64,000 bases of DNA from an uncultured Ruminiclostridium sp. GTDB taxonomy: Bacteria > Bacillota > Clostridia > Oscillospirales > Ruminococcaceae. Under the pieces are notes generated by a model. The model searched no databases. It was not told the origin of the DNA and saw only the letters and a program-made list of their open reading frames with translations. Position numbers and translations under genes: made by a program. This document shows positions 17,532-27,024 of the stretch, piece by piece; the stretch's first letter is position 1, and each line of letters starts with the position of its first letter. The DNA lies in contig CAKSIR010000001.1 in the NCBI GenBank assembly GCA_934462775.1, positions 1 to 64,000 of the forward strand, read 5' to 3'.

Positions 17532-18293
17532 TTAGTTTATTCGTGTAATTGACAAACAGCGTCCGCTTGCGCTGTCAATATCCAGTACCACCCCGTTTAT
17601 CCGCGGATTTCCCTCGGCATAAACGTGCTTCTGCGGAAAATACGTTGTCAGCCGCTGAATAATTACGTCCTTGTCAATGCCAAGCACGCTTTCGTGTACG
17701 CCTGTCATTCCAACATCGGTAATATACCCGGTATGCCCGTCGATAACGGTTTCGTCCGCCGTCTGAACATGGGTATGAGTTCCAAGCACAGCGCTGACCC
17801 TTCCTGCAAGGAAATAGCCCATTGCCTTTTTCTCGGCAGTTGCTTCCGCGTGAAAATCAACGACAATGTTCTTCGTGTCAATTTCCTCCAGCATTTTTTC
17901 AACACATTTGAACGGATTATCCGCGGGCTGCATATATGAGGTTCCGATAAGATTTATCACCGCAAGCCTGAACTTACCGAAATCAAGCCGGCATATTCCT
18001 TTGCCCGCAATTTCATCGCCCAAATTTGCAGGGCGAATAACTATGTCGCTTTCATCGTAAAAAGGCGTCATTTCTCTGCGCTTAAAGCAGTGGTTGCCGG
18101 TAGTTATAACATCGGCGCCGCCCCCAAGCAGCAGCTTAGCAGAATAGGGAGTGATTCCGTTTCCGTCGGCTGAATTTTCGCCGTTTACGATTGTAACATC
18201 AATATCGTACCGGCGCTTCAGCTTAGGCAGCTCGCCGATAAGAAATTCGCAGCTTTTCTGCCCCACAACATCTCCGATAAAAAGTATTTTCAT
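17532..18293 (-). CDS. ymdB: YmdB metallophosphoesterase
   Basis: YmdB is a calcineurin-like dinuclear-metal phosphodiesterase active on 2',3'-cyclic nucleotides and important for biofilm and late-development decisions in Bacillus. The metal-site motifs are all visible: GDVVG at residues 7-11, NGENSADG at about 37-44, TTGNHCFKR at about 64-72, DFHAEATAEK at about 145-154, and GTHTHVQTAD at about 170-179. The 253-residue length is typical. A 6-bp hairpin (TTTCGG/CCGAAA, 18304-18321) overlaps the upstream edge of its RBS. Confidence 0.93.
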   Translation of the reverse strand: MKILFIGDVVGQKSCEFLIGELPKLKRRYDIDVTIVNGENSADGNGITPYSAKLLLGGGADVITTGNHCFKRREMTPFYDESDIVIRPANLGDEIAGKGICRLDFGKFRLAVINLIGTSYMQPADNPFKCVEKMLEEIDTKNIVVDFHAEATAEKKAMGYFLAGRVSAVLGTHTHVQTADETVIDGHTGYITDVGMTGVHESVLGIDKDVIIQRLTTYFPQKHVYAEGNPRINGVVLDIDSASGRCLSITRIN

Positions 18294-18341
18294 AAGACCA
18301 ACCTTTCGGCTATGTCCGAAAAATCAGACTTAACCTTTTGT

Positions 18342-18374
18342 AAAAAAACGCAACCGTCCGTAAAGACGGACGGT
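18342..18374 (-). terminator. Terminator of purA
   Basis: ACCGTCCGT/ACGGACGGT, a 9-bp stem with an AAAG loop (18353-18374), followed on the minus strand by a run of seven T (complement of 18342-18348). Confidence 0.9.
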
Positions 18375-18405
18375 CGTTAAGGACGACTTTTGCGCCGTCG
18401 AATAT

Positions 18406-19680
18406 TTATCTTTCGAGAATCTGGCTTCTGTCAGGACCGATACCTACCATTGCAACCTTACATTCGCAAAGCTCTTCAAGTCTTGCGATATAATCCTTGC
18501 AAACCTGCGGCAGCTCGTCAAAAGACCTGCACTTGGAAATATCCTCGTCAAATCCGGGGAATTCCTCATAAATCGGCTCGCAGCCTGCAAGCTCTTCAAG
18601 CGTCGGCGGGAAGTCCTTCGTCGTTGTTCCGTCAGGCTTCTTGTAGCCTACGCAGATTTTCAGCGTACCGATTCCGCCCAGTGTGTCAAGCTTGTTGATT
18701 GCAAGCTTTGAAAGTCCGTTTACACGAACCGAATGACGAACGATAACGGCGTCAAACCAGCCTGTTCTTCTCGGTCTGCCTGTTGTTGTGCCAAACTCGC
18801 CGCCCTTGTTTCTGATAGTTTCGCCTGTTTCATCGTTAAGCTCTGTCGGGAACGGACCCTTACCTACGCGGGTTGTGTAAGCCTTTGCAACACCGATGAT
18901 TTCGTTGATCATCATAGGACCGCAGCCTGTGCCGACACACACGCCCGCTGAAAGCGGATGTGACGATGTAACATAAGGATAGGTACCGAAATCAATGTCA
19001 AGGAGAGTAGCCTGCGCGCCCTCGAACATGATTGTTTTGCCTGCCTTATTTGCATTGTAAACCAGTACGGAAACGTCGTCAACATACTTTGCAAGACGCT
19101 TGCCGTATTCTGTGTATTCCTTGATTACAGCGTCAAGGTCGAACGCTTCGCCGCCGTAAACCTCTGTGATAATCTTGTTCTTGAGCTTTCCTGTTGCTCT
19201 TACCTTTTCAGCAAAAACCTCAGGATGAACAAGGTCGTAAACTCTGATTCCGCAGCGCTCGTACTTATCCATATAAGTAGGACCTATTCCGCGGTGTGTT
19301 GTTCCTATATCGGCATTTCCTCTGAATTTCTCGGAAAGTCCATCAAGGGCAATATGCCAAGGCATAACAACGTGAGCTCTCGGGTCAATCTTAAGGTTAG
19401 CGAACGAAACTCCTCTTGGTTCAAGATTGTCAATTTCGCTGAGTAAGTCCTTAGGATCAAGAACTACTCCTGCGCCGATAAGGCACAATGTATCCTTGTA
19501 AAGAATGCCTGACGGAATGAGGTGAAGCTTATAGGTTTCGCCGTTGTTTACAACAGTGTGACCGGCATTGTTACCTCCCTGTGAACGAACTACTACGTCT
19601 GCACGAGAAGCAATAATGTCAATAATCTTACCCTTTCCTTCATCGCCCCATTGTGTTCCGACAACAATACTTGCTGACAT
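18406..19680 (-). CDS. purA: Adenylosuccinate synthase
   Basis: PurA condenses IMP and aspartate with GTP, the first committed step to AMP. The 424 residues include the N-terminal GTP-binding GTQWGDEGKGKI (about 8-19), the NAGHTV motif (about 38-43), GIGPTYMDKYERCGIR (about 129-144), and TTGRPRRTGWFD (about 297-308). RBS AAAGGGGAT precedes ATG 19680. The gene is monocistronic, with its own promoter and terminator. No riboswitch is visible in the 50-nt leader. Confidence 0.97.
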   Translation of the reverse strand: MSASIVVGTQWGDEGKGKIIDIIASRADVVVRSQGGNNAGHTVVNNGETYKLHLIPSGILYKDTLCLIGAGVVLDPKDLLSEIDNLEPRGVSFANLKIDPRAHVVMPWHIALDGLSEKFRGNADIGTTHRGIGPTYMDKYERCGIRVYDLVHPEVFAEKVRATGKLKNKIITEVYGGEAFDLDAVIKEYTEYGKRLAKYVDDVSVLVYNANKAGKTIMFEGAQATLLDIDFGTYPYVTSSHPLSAGVCVGTGCGPMMINEIIGVAKAYTTRVGKGPFPTELNDETGETIRNKGGEFGTTTGRPRRTGWFDAVIVRHSVRVNGLSKLAINKLDTLGGIGTLKICVGYKKPDGTTTKDFPPTLEELAGCEPIYEEFPGFDEDISKCRSFDELPQVCKDYIARLEELCECKVAMVGIGPDRSQILER

Positions 19681-19733
19681 ATTTTATCCCCTTTACTTTA
19701 TTATTTGCAGTATGCGTTTAACACGCCTTGTAT

Positions 19734-19762
19734 ATTATATCAAATTATAACAATAAATGCAA
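19734..19762 (-). promoter_or_regulatory. Promoter of purA
   Basis: Minus strand TTGCAT (19762-19757), 17-nt spacer, TATAAT (19739-19734), about 55 nt before the purA start. Confidence 0.7.
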
Positions 19763-19803
19763 GCAGTTTTTTCAGACAAATTTACAAATCCCTCTTTTTT
19801 CTG

Positions 19804-22800
19804 TCATGCGTCATATGTATCTGATTCGATGCCTGATGTATCATCTCCGTCATCCGGAATTTCTTCGCCGTCGTCCGGAGTTACATCATCTGTTGTTGGT
19901 ATTGTTTCCTGAGGCTCATCGTCAGGAAGTGCGTCGTTCTCGTCGGTTGTACCCGTTGTTGTTTCAACAGGCTCGGACGTATCCTCAGGAGCGGTCGTTT
20001 CGGCAGGCTCGGTGGCAGTACCGCCGCCGTTTCCTGCGGAATCATTGCCGTTGGTGCTGTACGAAATGCTGCTGCGTGAAAGATAGGTGTTTATACCATT
20101 TATAATTGCTTTTGCAATTCCCGCCTGATGGTCGCTGTCCGCAAGAGCCATCGCGTCCTCAAGATTGCTTACAAAGCCCATTTCAACAAGCACTGACGGG
20201 AAGTCCTGCTGCTCCGTTACCCAGTAATAGCTGTACTTTGCGCCGCGGTTCTTGTTTGCTCTGTCCGAATAAACGTTGTACTGGTAATAGTTGGCGATTT
20301 CCGCAGAAATTGCCGCGGCAAGGGGCTGTGAATACGGCGTGAAATAGTAAACCTCAACTCCGCGTGCGTCGCTGTTTGTTGTCACTTTATTGGAATGGAG
20401 CGATATATACAGGTCGCAGCCGTATTGCCTTGCATAGGTCGGACGGGAAGCGGAAAGCAGGAAGGAGCTTTCCGTCTGGAGTCTGACGGCGTTTACGCCC
20501 AACGCCTTAAGCTGCGCCGTAAGCTGCTTTGCAACGGCAAGGTTCACCTTCTGCTCGGTTACATGACCGATAGCGCCGGGGTCGAACTTATCTGCCGAAA
20601 CACCGTAGCCGTGTCCGGGGTCGATTACGATATTGAGATTGCTGATTACGTTTGTCGGCACCTGGAAGGTGAGAATCAGACAGCCCTCGCTGTCATAATA
20701 CGCACCGCTGCCCATAAATACTCCCGGCTGTCTTAACTGGAGCACAAGCCGGAATTTCGGCACGCCGTTTACGTTTACCGTTTCCCACTTTCCTGCACTG
20801 AACACAAGATTATACTCAAAGGACGGCAGCTTTGTTACGCTGGTTACATTGTCAAAGGTTACATAAACGTGAGTTGCCGTGAAATTATCCACGTTGTAGT
20901 CACCGTCATAGGCTGTGTAGTAGCTGTTGCCCACCGTTTCAACGTTGTAGCTGACCTTGTCGTCAAGCTGGATTTTTATGTAGCTGTCGCCGCCTGTTGT
21001 GCCGACAGAGCGTACATATAGCTTATTTTCGCCAAATCCGCAGCCGTCAACAAGCGATGCATCCGAGGCATTGAAGCGCTTTCCCGATTCGGTTATGTAA
21101 TAGCTGCCTGAGGTTGAAAGGTAGTAATCGAGAGTTCCCGCAGGAAGCTGCCCGAAATCCGGCGAAAGCACAGCGCCTGTTGTCTTTGCATTGTAGACAA
21201 ATGTGTAGTTGTTAAGAGTTTTAACTAATGTAACGGCTTCGGTTTCAGACTTTATAGGGTCAATCGTACCTACAACCTCGCCCGAGCCTGCCGAGTCCTG
21301 ATCGTAAATTTCGGCGGAAATGTTCTCCTTAGGCGGCTCAGGCAGCGCATTTACCTTTACCTTTGAGCCGTACATTGTCATTGTGTAGCCCTTATATGTA
21401 CCGACAACGGTAATCATTCCCAGATCCTGAACCTCGCCTATTACGCCGTCGGGAACTGTGTATGTTCCTTTAAAACGGGCATAGTAGGAGTTAAGGTCGT
21501 CGTTGTCAAGGGTAGTTGTGGTCTGCTTTAGCGTAATAACCTTGCCGTTGATTGAAGCGGTTACGGTTGACCCCTTATAGGCAATGGCTGAAAGCTGAAT
21601 TTTTGTGCCGCCCTCGACCTTAAGGGTCTTACCCTCGCCGATTGAATCGTCAACCGATTTCATAACCGTGATTTTACGCTCAATGTTATATGTGTAGGTT
21701 TTGCCCTTGTGAGTGATAGTAAACTTATTGCTGCCTATCGATAAATCCTTTTGCAGATAGAAGTTGCCTGCTTTGTTAAGCTCGATTTTGCTGCCGTTAA
21801 AATAAACGTCAAAGTTTTCGTCAAACGAGCCCATAAACTCGGCAACAGGCTCCTCCGTTGTGTATTTCAGTCTGCTCGGCGAGGTCATTACAAGGTCCTC
21901 GAAAAGAGTTTCCTCGTTTATCTCGTTGCCGTAAAACTGCGTAAGGGTTGTGGTTGAATTGAAAGGATTTGCAGCAAGGCTTGCATAAGAATTGAACACG
22001 CTGCCGCCGTAGCCTGCAATGTCCTTTGCAGTGGAAAGCTGCCGCAGGATTTGATCCTCGCCGCCCCAGCCTGCCGCGCTTGTTCCTATTTTTTCGTTAT
22101 AGTGAACAACGTACATAGGTATGCTGCTTTCTGCGGACAATGTACCCCACCATCCGGTCACCTTTTCAAAAGGCAGACTGCTGTCGGTAAGAGAGCCGTA
22201 TGATCTTACAACCGTAAAATCCACATATCCCTTTTCAACAAAGCTTTTTGTATCGGCAAATCCGTCGTAAAGTGCCTGAACGCTGTCAGCGGTGTCAGAG
22301 CCTGCATCGTTTGTCGATGAATTTGCCCACACATCGTTTACCATAAGACCTACCGCAATCGAATTGTCTGTCTGATGAATAACATCGCAGGCTGTCTGGA
22401 AAAAGAACTCGGTTGAGTCATAAAGCCAGTTTTCGTAGCCAATTCCCGAGCCTACCTCCATGTAATTCCCGAAGCTTTCACTGTTTCGGCTCGAATAGTA
22501 GTCGTCAAGAACAATTCCGTCAGGCTTGTATTTAAGAGCAAAGCGATGGGTTTCGCTTATCAGCAAATCGGTTGCTTCCGTTATATCGGAACATTTCGCA
22601 AGCACTTTGTCGATGTTATAGATCAGAAACGCGTCAAGTCCGTAGGTTTCAGCCTTTGAAAGCGCAAGACTGATATAATCCGTTTCCTTTGTTTTGTTCA
22701 TATCCGCATTGTAATATGAACATTCATCGGAAGCAGTTCTTATAAAAACCGTGTTAAGCCCGATGTCAACCGCATTTTGATAAACTGTGTCAAGCTGCAC

Positions 22801-23034
22801 CGAAACCGCAGCCTCGTCGTCCTCTTCCGAGGTGAGGAAATCCACTGTTGGCGTGATTATCACGGAACGCATATTGTTCGTCAGCGAAAACGCGGCGCTG
22901 TATTCGGGCATTGTTCCCGTTTCTTCCGTTTCGCCGCTGTCAGCGGCAGCCTCGGCAAATGCAGCTGTGTTCATATTTGCAAATAATGTGAACAAAGCAA
23001 CCGCCATGCTTGCAGCTTTTAAAAATTTTTTCAT
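19804..23034 (-). CDS. Secreted GHL10-domain N-acetylmuramoyl-L-alanine amidase
   Basis: A 1076-residue exported cell-wall protein. A signal peptide (1-28) leads to a GHL10/FenI-type TIM-barrel domain (about 50-385; GLNTVFIRT, DGIVLDDYYSS), a central region of beta-rich Ig-like segments (about 400-790), and an amidase_3 domain (about 795-975) with all zinc and catalytic residues: DPGHG, the Glu of TEQKVN, SLHSNK, and VLVEMGFVSN. The last 90 residues are Thr/Glu/Asp-rich with no LPXTG signal. Amidase_3 enzymes strip stem peptides from peptidoglycan, and GHL10 members such as E. coli DigH (YddW) cleave the resulting bare glycans; the fusion would join both steps. Its start (RBS AGAGGAA) lies 12 nt after a second GHL10 gene, so they form an operon. 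Confidence 0.88.
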   Translation of the reverse strand: MKKFLKAASMAVALFTLFANMNTAAFAEAAADSGETEETGTMPEYSAAFSLTNNMRSVIITPTVDFLTSEEDDEAAVSVQLDTVYQNAVDIGLNTVFIRTASDECSYYNADMNKTKETDYISLALSKAETYGLDAFLIYNIDKVLAKCSDITEATDLLISETHRFALKYKPDGIVLDDYYSSRNSESFGNYMEVGSGIGYENWLYDSTEFFFQTACDVIHQTDNSIAVGLMVNDVWANSSTNDAGSDTADSVQALYDGFADTKSFVEKGYVDFTVVRSYGSLTDSSLPFEKVTGWWGTLSAESSIPMYVVHYNEKIGTSAAGWGGEDQILRQLSTAKDIAGYGGSVFNSYASLAANPFNSTTTLTQFYGNEINEETLFEDLVMTSPSRLKYTTEEPVAEFMGSFDENFDVYFNGSKIELNKAGNFYLQKDLSIGSNKFTITHKGKTYTYNIERKITVMKSVDDSIGEGKTLKVEGGTKIQLSAIAYKGSTVTASINGKVITLKQTTTTLDNDDLNSYYARFKGTYTVPDGVIGEVQDLGMITVVGTYKGYTMTMYGSKVKVNALPEPPKENISAEIYDQDSAGSGEVVGTIDPIKSETEAVTLVKTLNNYTFVYNAKTTGAVLSPDFGQLPAGTLDYYLSTSGSYYITESGKRFNASDASLVDGCGFGENKLYVRSVGTTGGDSYIKIQLDDKVSYNVETVGNSYYTAYDGDYNVDNFTATHVYVTFDNVTSVTKLPSFEYNLVFSAGKWETVNVNGVPKFRLVLQLRQPGVFMGSGAYYDSEGCLILTFQVPTNVISNLNIVIDPGHGYGVSADKFDPGAIGHVTEQKVNLAVAKQLTAQLKALGVNAVRLQTESSFLLSASRPTYARQYGCDLYISLHSNKVTTNSDARGVEVYYFTPYSQPLAAAISAEIANYYQYNVYSDRANKNRGAKYSYYWVTEQQDFPSVLVEMGFVSNLEDAMALADSDHQAGIAKAIINGINTYLSRSSISYSTNGNDSAGNGGGTATEPAETTAPEDTSEPVETTTGTTDENDALPDDEPQETIPTTDDVTPDDGEEIPDDGDDTSGIESDTYDA

Positions 23035-23046
23035 CTGATATTCCTC

Positions 23047-24633
23047 TTATTCAGTCAGCAGCGGCTTGAACGCTTTGATTTCCGTACTCATTGCGCTTGT
23101 TTTTCCGCTTCCGAAAACGTATTTGTAACTGTAAAGCACTATTCCGCCGTAATTGTCAGCTTCCCTGGCGGCTTCGATCTGCCTTTTAATTATGTCGCCG
23201 TAATTCTGCCACTCGTATTTGCCGCTTCCTGCCCAAGTATCCACCTCGCCAATCTTGTAGATTGACAAGCCCGGAATAAGGGCTGCGCCCGACTTTGCAA
23301 CCATTTTCTGCCACTGGTTCAAAACCTTTACATAGTCCTGCGACGAATGTTCAAAGCCATAATAAATCTGCGGCGCAAAATAATCGGCATAGCCTTTATT
23401 TGACGCCCACTTCTCAACATTTGCGTACAGCTGATAAATATTGTTGGAAACATTTCCCTGTGTGCTGATTCCGAACAGAACCTTTGGATTTACCGCCTTT
23501 ATATTGTCATAAAGGCTCTTTATCAGCCTGTCGCAGTTTGCAAGGCGAAACTCCGACAAGTCGGAATAGCCGCTGCTTGCAAAGGCGCTTTTATCAAAGC
23601 TTGAATCGGTTGTCGGATAAAAATAGTCATCGATATGTATTCCGTCAACATCGTAATTGGCGGCTATTTCGGCTGCGCCTTTTCCGATAAGGTCGGTAAC
23701 TTCCGTATAGGCGGGGTTGAGATACCAGTAGCCGCCCACCTTGACTACATATTTTCCGCGCTTTGAATCGTCATTGTACCAGGATTTCACCACGCCGTCC
23801 TTGACTGACGAAATGTCATCCGCACTGTACGCCCTCATAGGATTTATCCATGCCTGAAAGGACAGATTGCGTTTGTGAGCTTCCTCAACCATGATTTCCA
23901 GCGGATCAAAGGTCATTGACACGCCGTAAGACCCTGTAACATACTTCGTCAGCGGAAACAGCTCCGAATCGTAAAACGCGTCGCTGAACGCTCTTGCATG
24001 AACATAAACCGTGTTCAGTCCAAGACCTGCGCAGTTGTCGTAAGCCGCGCCTATACCTGCTCTGAACTGGCTTTCGGTCTTACCCGTAAGGAAGTCGCTT
24101 AGCTCAATGTAGCTTATCCAGATCCCCTTTACCTCGCTGTAATTCAGCGGCTTGTAGCTGCTCCGGTCATAGTCGGGAAGCTCGGCGTCTGTCGCTGCCT
24201 CGGTTACAGCCGTAGATGCTGCGGCGCCTGAAGCAGTGGTTGTGGCTTCCGCTGCTGACGAGGAGGCTGCCGCCGTTTCAGACGTAACGGCAGGCGGAGT
24301 CGTAGTGGTTGAAGTGGCTGCGGCAGTCGGTGCTGCCGTTGTCGATGTGGTTTGTTCACTTTTTTCTGTAACAGGAACAGTTGTTTGTTCACTTTCTTCA
24401 GAAACAGGAACAGAAGCTTCGGAAACGGCTGTGCTTTCGGCTGCTTTTGATGTTGTCGTAACGCTGCTTTCGGGGATTGGAGCAGCAGTGCTGACGGAGG
24501 TTGTTTCAAATGAAACTCCGTCATAGTTATTGGCATTTATCACATTGGCGTTTCGGTATTCGCTGCTTTTACAGCCGCTGAGCAAAAACGCCATACATAA
24601 TATCATTACTGCAATACAGGGTTTTTTACGCAT
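23047..24633 (-). CDS. GHL10-family glycosidase-like lipoprotein
   Basis: The 528-residue protein has a lipoprotein signal ending in LLSGC (Cys near residue 21), a Ser/Thr/Ala/Glu-rich spacer (about 25-165), and a complete GHL10 domain (about 170-525) with VKGIWISYIELSDF, GLNTVYVHARAFSD, FQAWINPMRAY, and DGIHIDDYFYP. Members cleave peptidoglycan glycans lacking stem peptides. ATG 24633 is chosen over an in-frame codon at 24654 because AGGGAGC lies 5 nt upstream and the signal peptide then starts MRKK. The long spacer suggests the enzyme must reach from the membrane into the wall. It is the first gene of a two-gene operon with the amidase fusion. Confidence 0.88.
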   Translation of the reverse strand: MRKKPCIAVMILCMAFLLSGCKSSEYRNANVINANNYDGVSFETTSVSTAAPIPESSVTTTSKAAESTAVSEASVPVSEESEQTTVPVTEKSEQTTSTTAAPTAAATSTTTTPPAVTSETAAASSSAAEATTTASGAAASTAVTEAATDAELPDYDRSSYKPLNYSEVKGIWISYIELSDFLTGKTESQFRAGIGAAYDNCAGLGLNTVYVHARAFSDAFYDSELFPLTKYVTGSYGVSMTFDPLEIMVEEAHKRNLSFQAWINPMRAYSADDISSVKDGVVKSWYNDDSKRGKYVVKVGGYWYLNPAYTEVTDLIGKGAAEIAANYDVDGIHIDDYFYPTTDSSFDKSAFASSGYSDLSEFRLANCDRLIKSLYDNIKAVNPKVLFGISTQGNVSNNIYQLYANVEKWASNKGYADYFAPQIYYGFEHSSQDYVKVLNQWQKMVAKSGAALIPGLSIYKIGEVDTWAGSGKYEWQNYGDIIKRQIEAAREADNYGGIVLYSYKYVFGSGKTSAMSTEIKAFKPLLTE

Positions 24634-24663
24634 TTTAAGCTCCCTTTTATACATATATATTTG

Positions 24664-24692
24664 ATTATAGCATTTTTAGCCATAATAGTCAA
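24664..24692 (-). promoter_or_regulatory. Promoter of the GHL10 operon
   Basis: Minus strand TTGACT (24692-24687), 17-nt spacer, TATAAT (24669-24664), about 30 nt before the lipoprotein start. Confidence 0.75.
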
Positions 24693-24758
24693 CAAATTCC
24701 GTCTTTTTTCCTTTGCAAGTTACACTATAATATTTATTCATTTCATGTTGTTATTTTC

Positions 24759-24787
24759 TTGACAAAGTACACTAAATATAGTAAAAT
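24759..24787 (+). promoter_or_regulatory. Promoter of aconitase operon
   Basis: TTGACA (24759-24764), 17-nt spacer, TAAAAT (24782-24787), divergent from the GHL10 promoter and 36 nt before the aconitase ATG. Confidence 0.8.
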
Positions 24788-24822
24788 ATATACAGATTTT
24801 TATTTAACAAAAGGAGATAACC

Positions 24823-26751
24823 ATGGGCTTAACATTAACAGAAAAAATCATCAAGGCTCACATCGTTGACGGCGAGATGATTAAAGGCACAGAAATCGGG
24901 CTTAAGATCGACCAGACCCTTACGCAGGACGCAACAGGTACAATGGCGTATCTTCAGTTCGAAGCTATGGGCGTTGACAGAGTTAAGACAGAACGCTCGG
25001 TTGCCTACATAGACCATAACACATTGCAGTCAGGCTTTGAAAACGCAGACGACCACCGCTTTATCGGCAGCGTTGCCAAGAAGCACGGTATCTGGTTCTC
25101 CCGTCCGGGCAACGGTATCTGCCACCAGGTTCATCTGGAGCGCTTCGGCAAGCCCGGCAAGACGCTTATCGGCTCCGACAGCCACACTCCGACAGGCGGC
25201 GGCATCGGTATGCTTGCTATGGGCGCAGGCGGACTTGACGTTGCGGTTGCAATGGGCGGCGGCGCTTACTACATCACAATGCCTAAGGTTGTAAACATAA
25301 AGCTTACGGGAAAGCTCAACGACTGGGTTTCCGCAAAGGACGTAATCCTCAAGGTTCTTCAGGTGCTTTCTGTTAAGGGCGGCGTCGGCAAGGTAATGGA
25401 GTACACAGGCGACGGTATCAAGAACCTGTCCGTTCCCGAACGCGCAACTATCACAAACATGGGCGCCGAGCTTGGCGCAACAACCTCTATCTTCCCCTCT
25501 GACGAAACAACGCACGCTTTCTTAAAGGCTCAGGGACGCGAAGAGGACTATGTTCCTATGTCAGCCGACCCCGACGCCGTTTACGATGAAACAGTGGAAA
25601 TCAATCTCTCCGAGCTTGTTCCGCTGGCAGCTTGTCCGCACAGCCCGGATAACGTTAAGACAATTGACGAAATCGGCGCTATCAAGATTGACCAGGTTTG
25701 TATCGGCTCATGCACAAACTCCTCCTTACAGGATTTATTAAAGGTTGCTCACATTTTAAAGGGCAAAACGGTTCACCCCGATGTCAGCCTTGCAATCGCT
25801 CCCGGCTCAAAGCAGGTTTACAATATGATGGCTCAGTGCGGCGCTTTATCCGACCTTATTGACGCAGGTGCAAGAATCCTTGAATGTGCCTGCGGTCCAT
25901 GTATCGGTATGGGACAGTCCCCTAACTCAAAGGGTATCTCGTTGCGTACATTCAACCGTAACTTCGAAGGCAGAAGCGGAACAAAGGACGGTCAGATCTA
26001 CCTCGTTTCTCCCGAAACTGCGGCTGCATCCGCTATTGCAGGCGTATTCACAGATCCGAGAACACTGGGTGCAATGCCTCCGTACATTATGCCTGAACAC
26101 TTCCTCATCAACGACAACATGGTAACTCCGCCTGCATCCCCGGAGGAAGCAAAGAACGTTGAAATTCTCCGCGGTCCTAACATCAAGCCTTTCCCTGTAA
26201 ACACCCCTCTTGCGGAAACTATTGAGGCAGGCGTTACACTAAAGGTAGGCGACAACATTACCACAGACCACATTATGCCGGCAGGCTCTAAAATATTACC
26301 GCTGCGCTCAAATATCCCTGCAATTTCCGAGTACTGCTTTACAGTATGCGACGAAACATTCCCTAAGCGCGCAAAGGAAGCAGGAAAAACAATTATCGTC
26401 GGCGGCTCCAACTACGGTCAGGGTTCGTCCCGTGAACACGCTGCGCTCGCTCCGCTTTACCTGGGTGTAAAGGCAATTATCTGCAAGTCCTTTGCCCGTA
26501 TTCACAGACAGAACCTTATCAACAACGGAATTCTCCCGCTTTGCTTTGTTGACGAAGCCGATTATGATAAGATTTCGCAGGGCGACAATCTTGAAATTTC
26601 CGACATCAGAAAGATTATCGAAACAGACGGCAAAATCATTGTAGAAAACAAGACCACAGGATACAGCTTTGAAGTAACCTGCGACCTTTCCGAGCGCGGA
26701 AGAGCAATGATGCTTGCAGGCGGTCTGCTTAACTACACAAAAAATAACTGA
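24823..26751 (+). CDS. acn: Aconitate hydratase
   Basis: Aconitase isomerises citrate to isocitrate through a [4Fe-4S] cluster. The 642-residue length matches the short aconitase branch common in anaerobes (Aquifex type), not the 900-residue AcnA form. Cluster cysteines are in GSCTNSS (about residue 298) and CACGPCIGMG (about 354-363). The swivel domain carries GDNITTDHI and NYGQGSSREHAA. RBS AAGGAGAT precedes the ATG. The operon continues with a small membrane protein and isocitrate dehydrogenase, making 2-oxoglutarate for glutamate synthesis; no citrate synthase is in the window. Confidence 0.95.
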   Translation: MGLTLTEKIIKAHIVDGEMIKGTEIGLKIDQTLTQDATGTMAYLQFEAMGVDRVKTERSVAYIDHNTLQSGFENADDHRFIGSVAKKHGIWFSRPGNGICHQVHLERFGKPGKTLIGSDSHTPTGGGIGMLAMGAGGLDVAVAMGGGAYYITMPKVVNIKLTGKLNDWVSAKDVILKVLQVLSVKGGVGKVMEYTGDGIKNLSVPERATITNMGAELGATTSIFPSDETTHAFLKAQGREEDYVPMSADPDAVYDETVEINLSELVPLAACPHSPDNVKTIDEIGAIKIDQVCIGSCTNSSLQDLLKVAHILKGKTVHPDVSLAIAPGSKQVYNMMAQCGALSDLIDAGARILECACGPCIGMGQSPNSKGISLRTFNRNFEGRSGTKDGQIYLVSPETAAASAIAGVFTDPRTLGAMPPYIMPEHFLINDNMVTPPASPEEAKNVEILRGPNIKPFPVNTPLAETIEAGVTLKVGDNITTDHIMPAGSKILPLRSNIPAISEYCFTVCDETFPKRAKEAGKTIIVGGSNYGQGSSREHAALAPLYLGVKAIICKSFARIHRQNLINNGILPLCFVDEADYDKISQGDNLEISDIRKIIETDGKIIVENKTTGYSFEVTCDLSERGRAMMLAGGLLNYTKNN

Positions 26752-26759
26752 TTTACAAG

Positions 26760-26786
26760 CATTCCGCTGTCGCAGACGGCGGAATG
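26760..26786 (+). other. Hairpin between acn and the small membrane protein gene
   Basis: CATTCCGCTGTC and GACGGCGGAATG form a 12-bp stem (one G-U pair) with a GCA loop. There is no T run, so it is more likely an mRNA-stabilising or processing element or a REP-like unit than a terminator. Confidence 0.7.
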
Positions 26787-26811
26787 ACAACCATTTAAAG
26801 GAGGAAATACC

Positions 26812-27024
26812 ATGAAGAAGGGTACCGCTATTTTACTGTTCGTTCTTGGCTTTATCGCAGGTCTTATCACAGGAATCTGCACAAGCAAGAAGTTTCTGGA
26901 ATGCAAAGAGGCAGAGGAAGATTTTGACGATGATGATTTCTCCTTTGACGATGACGAAGACGACGGTTACAGTGAATTCGAAAAGTTTGCCAACAACGAT
27001 GACGACGCAGTGGAGGAATTATAA
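26812..27024 (+). CDS. Small acidic membrane protein between acn and icd
   Basis: No homologue is recognised. The 70 residues consist of a membrane segment ([20 protein letters not shown], about 1-24), a short [15 protein letters not shown] stretch with two Cys, and a very acidic tail with runs of Asp (about 38-70) facing the cytoplasm if the positive N-terminus stays inside. Reality is supported by AAAGGAGG 7 nt before the ATG and by a one-base overlap of its stop with the isocitrate dehydrogenase start. The position between two enzymes of one pathway suggests either a membrane tether or metal-ion buffer for the operon, but this is speculation. Confidence 0.75.
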   Translation: MKKGTAILLFVLGFIAGLITGICTSKKFLECKEAEEDFDDDDFSFDDDEDDGYSEFEKFANNDDDAVEEL

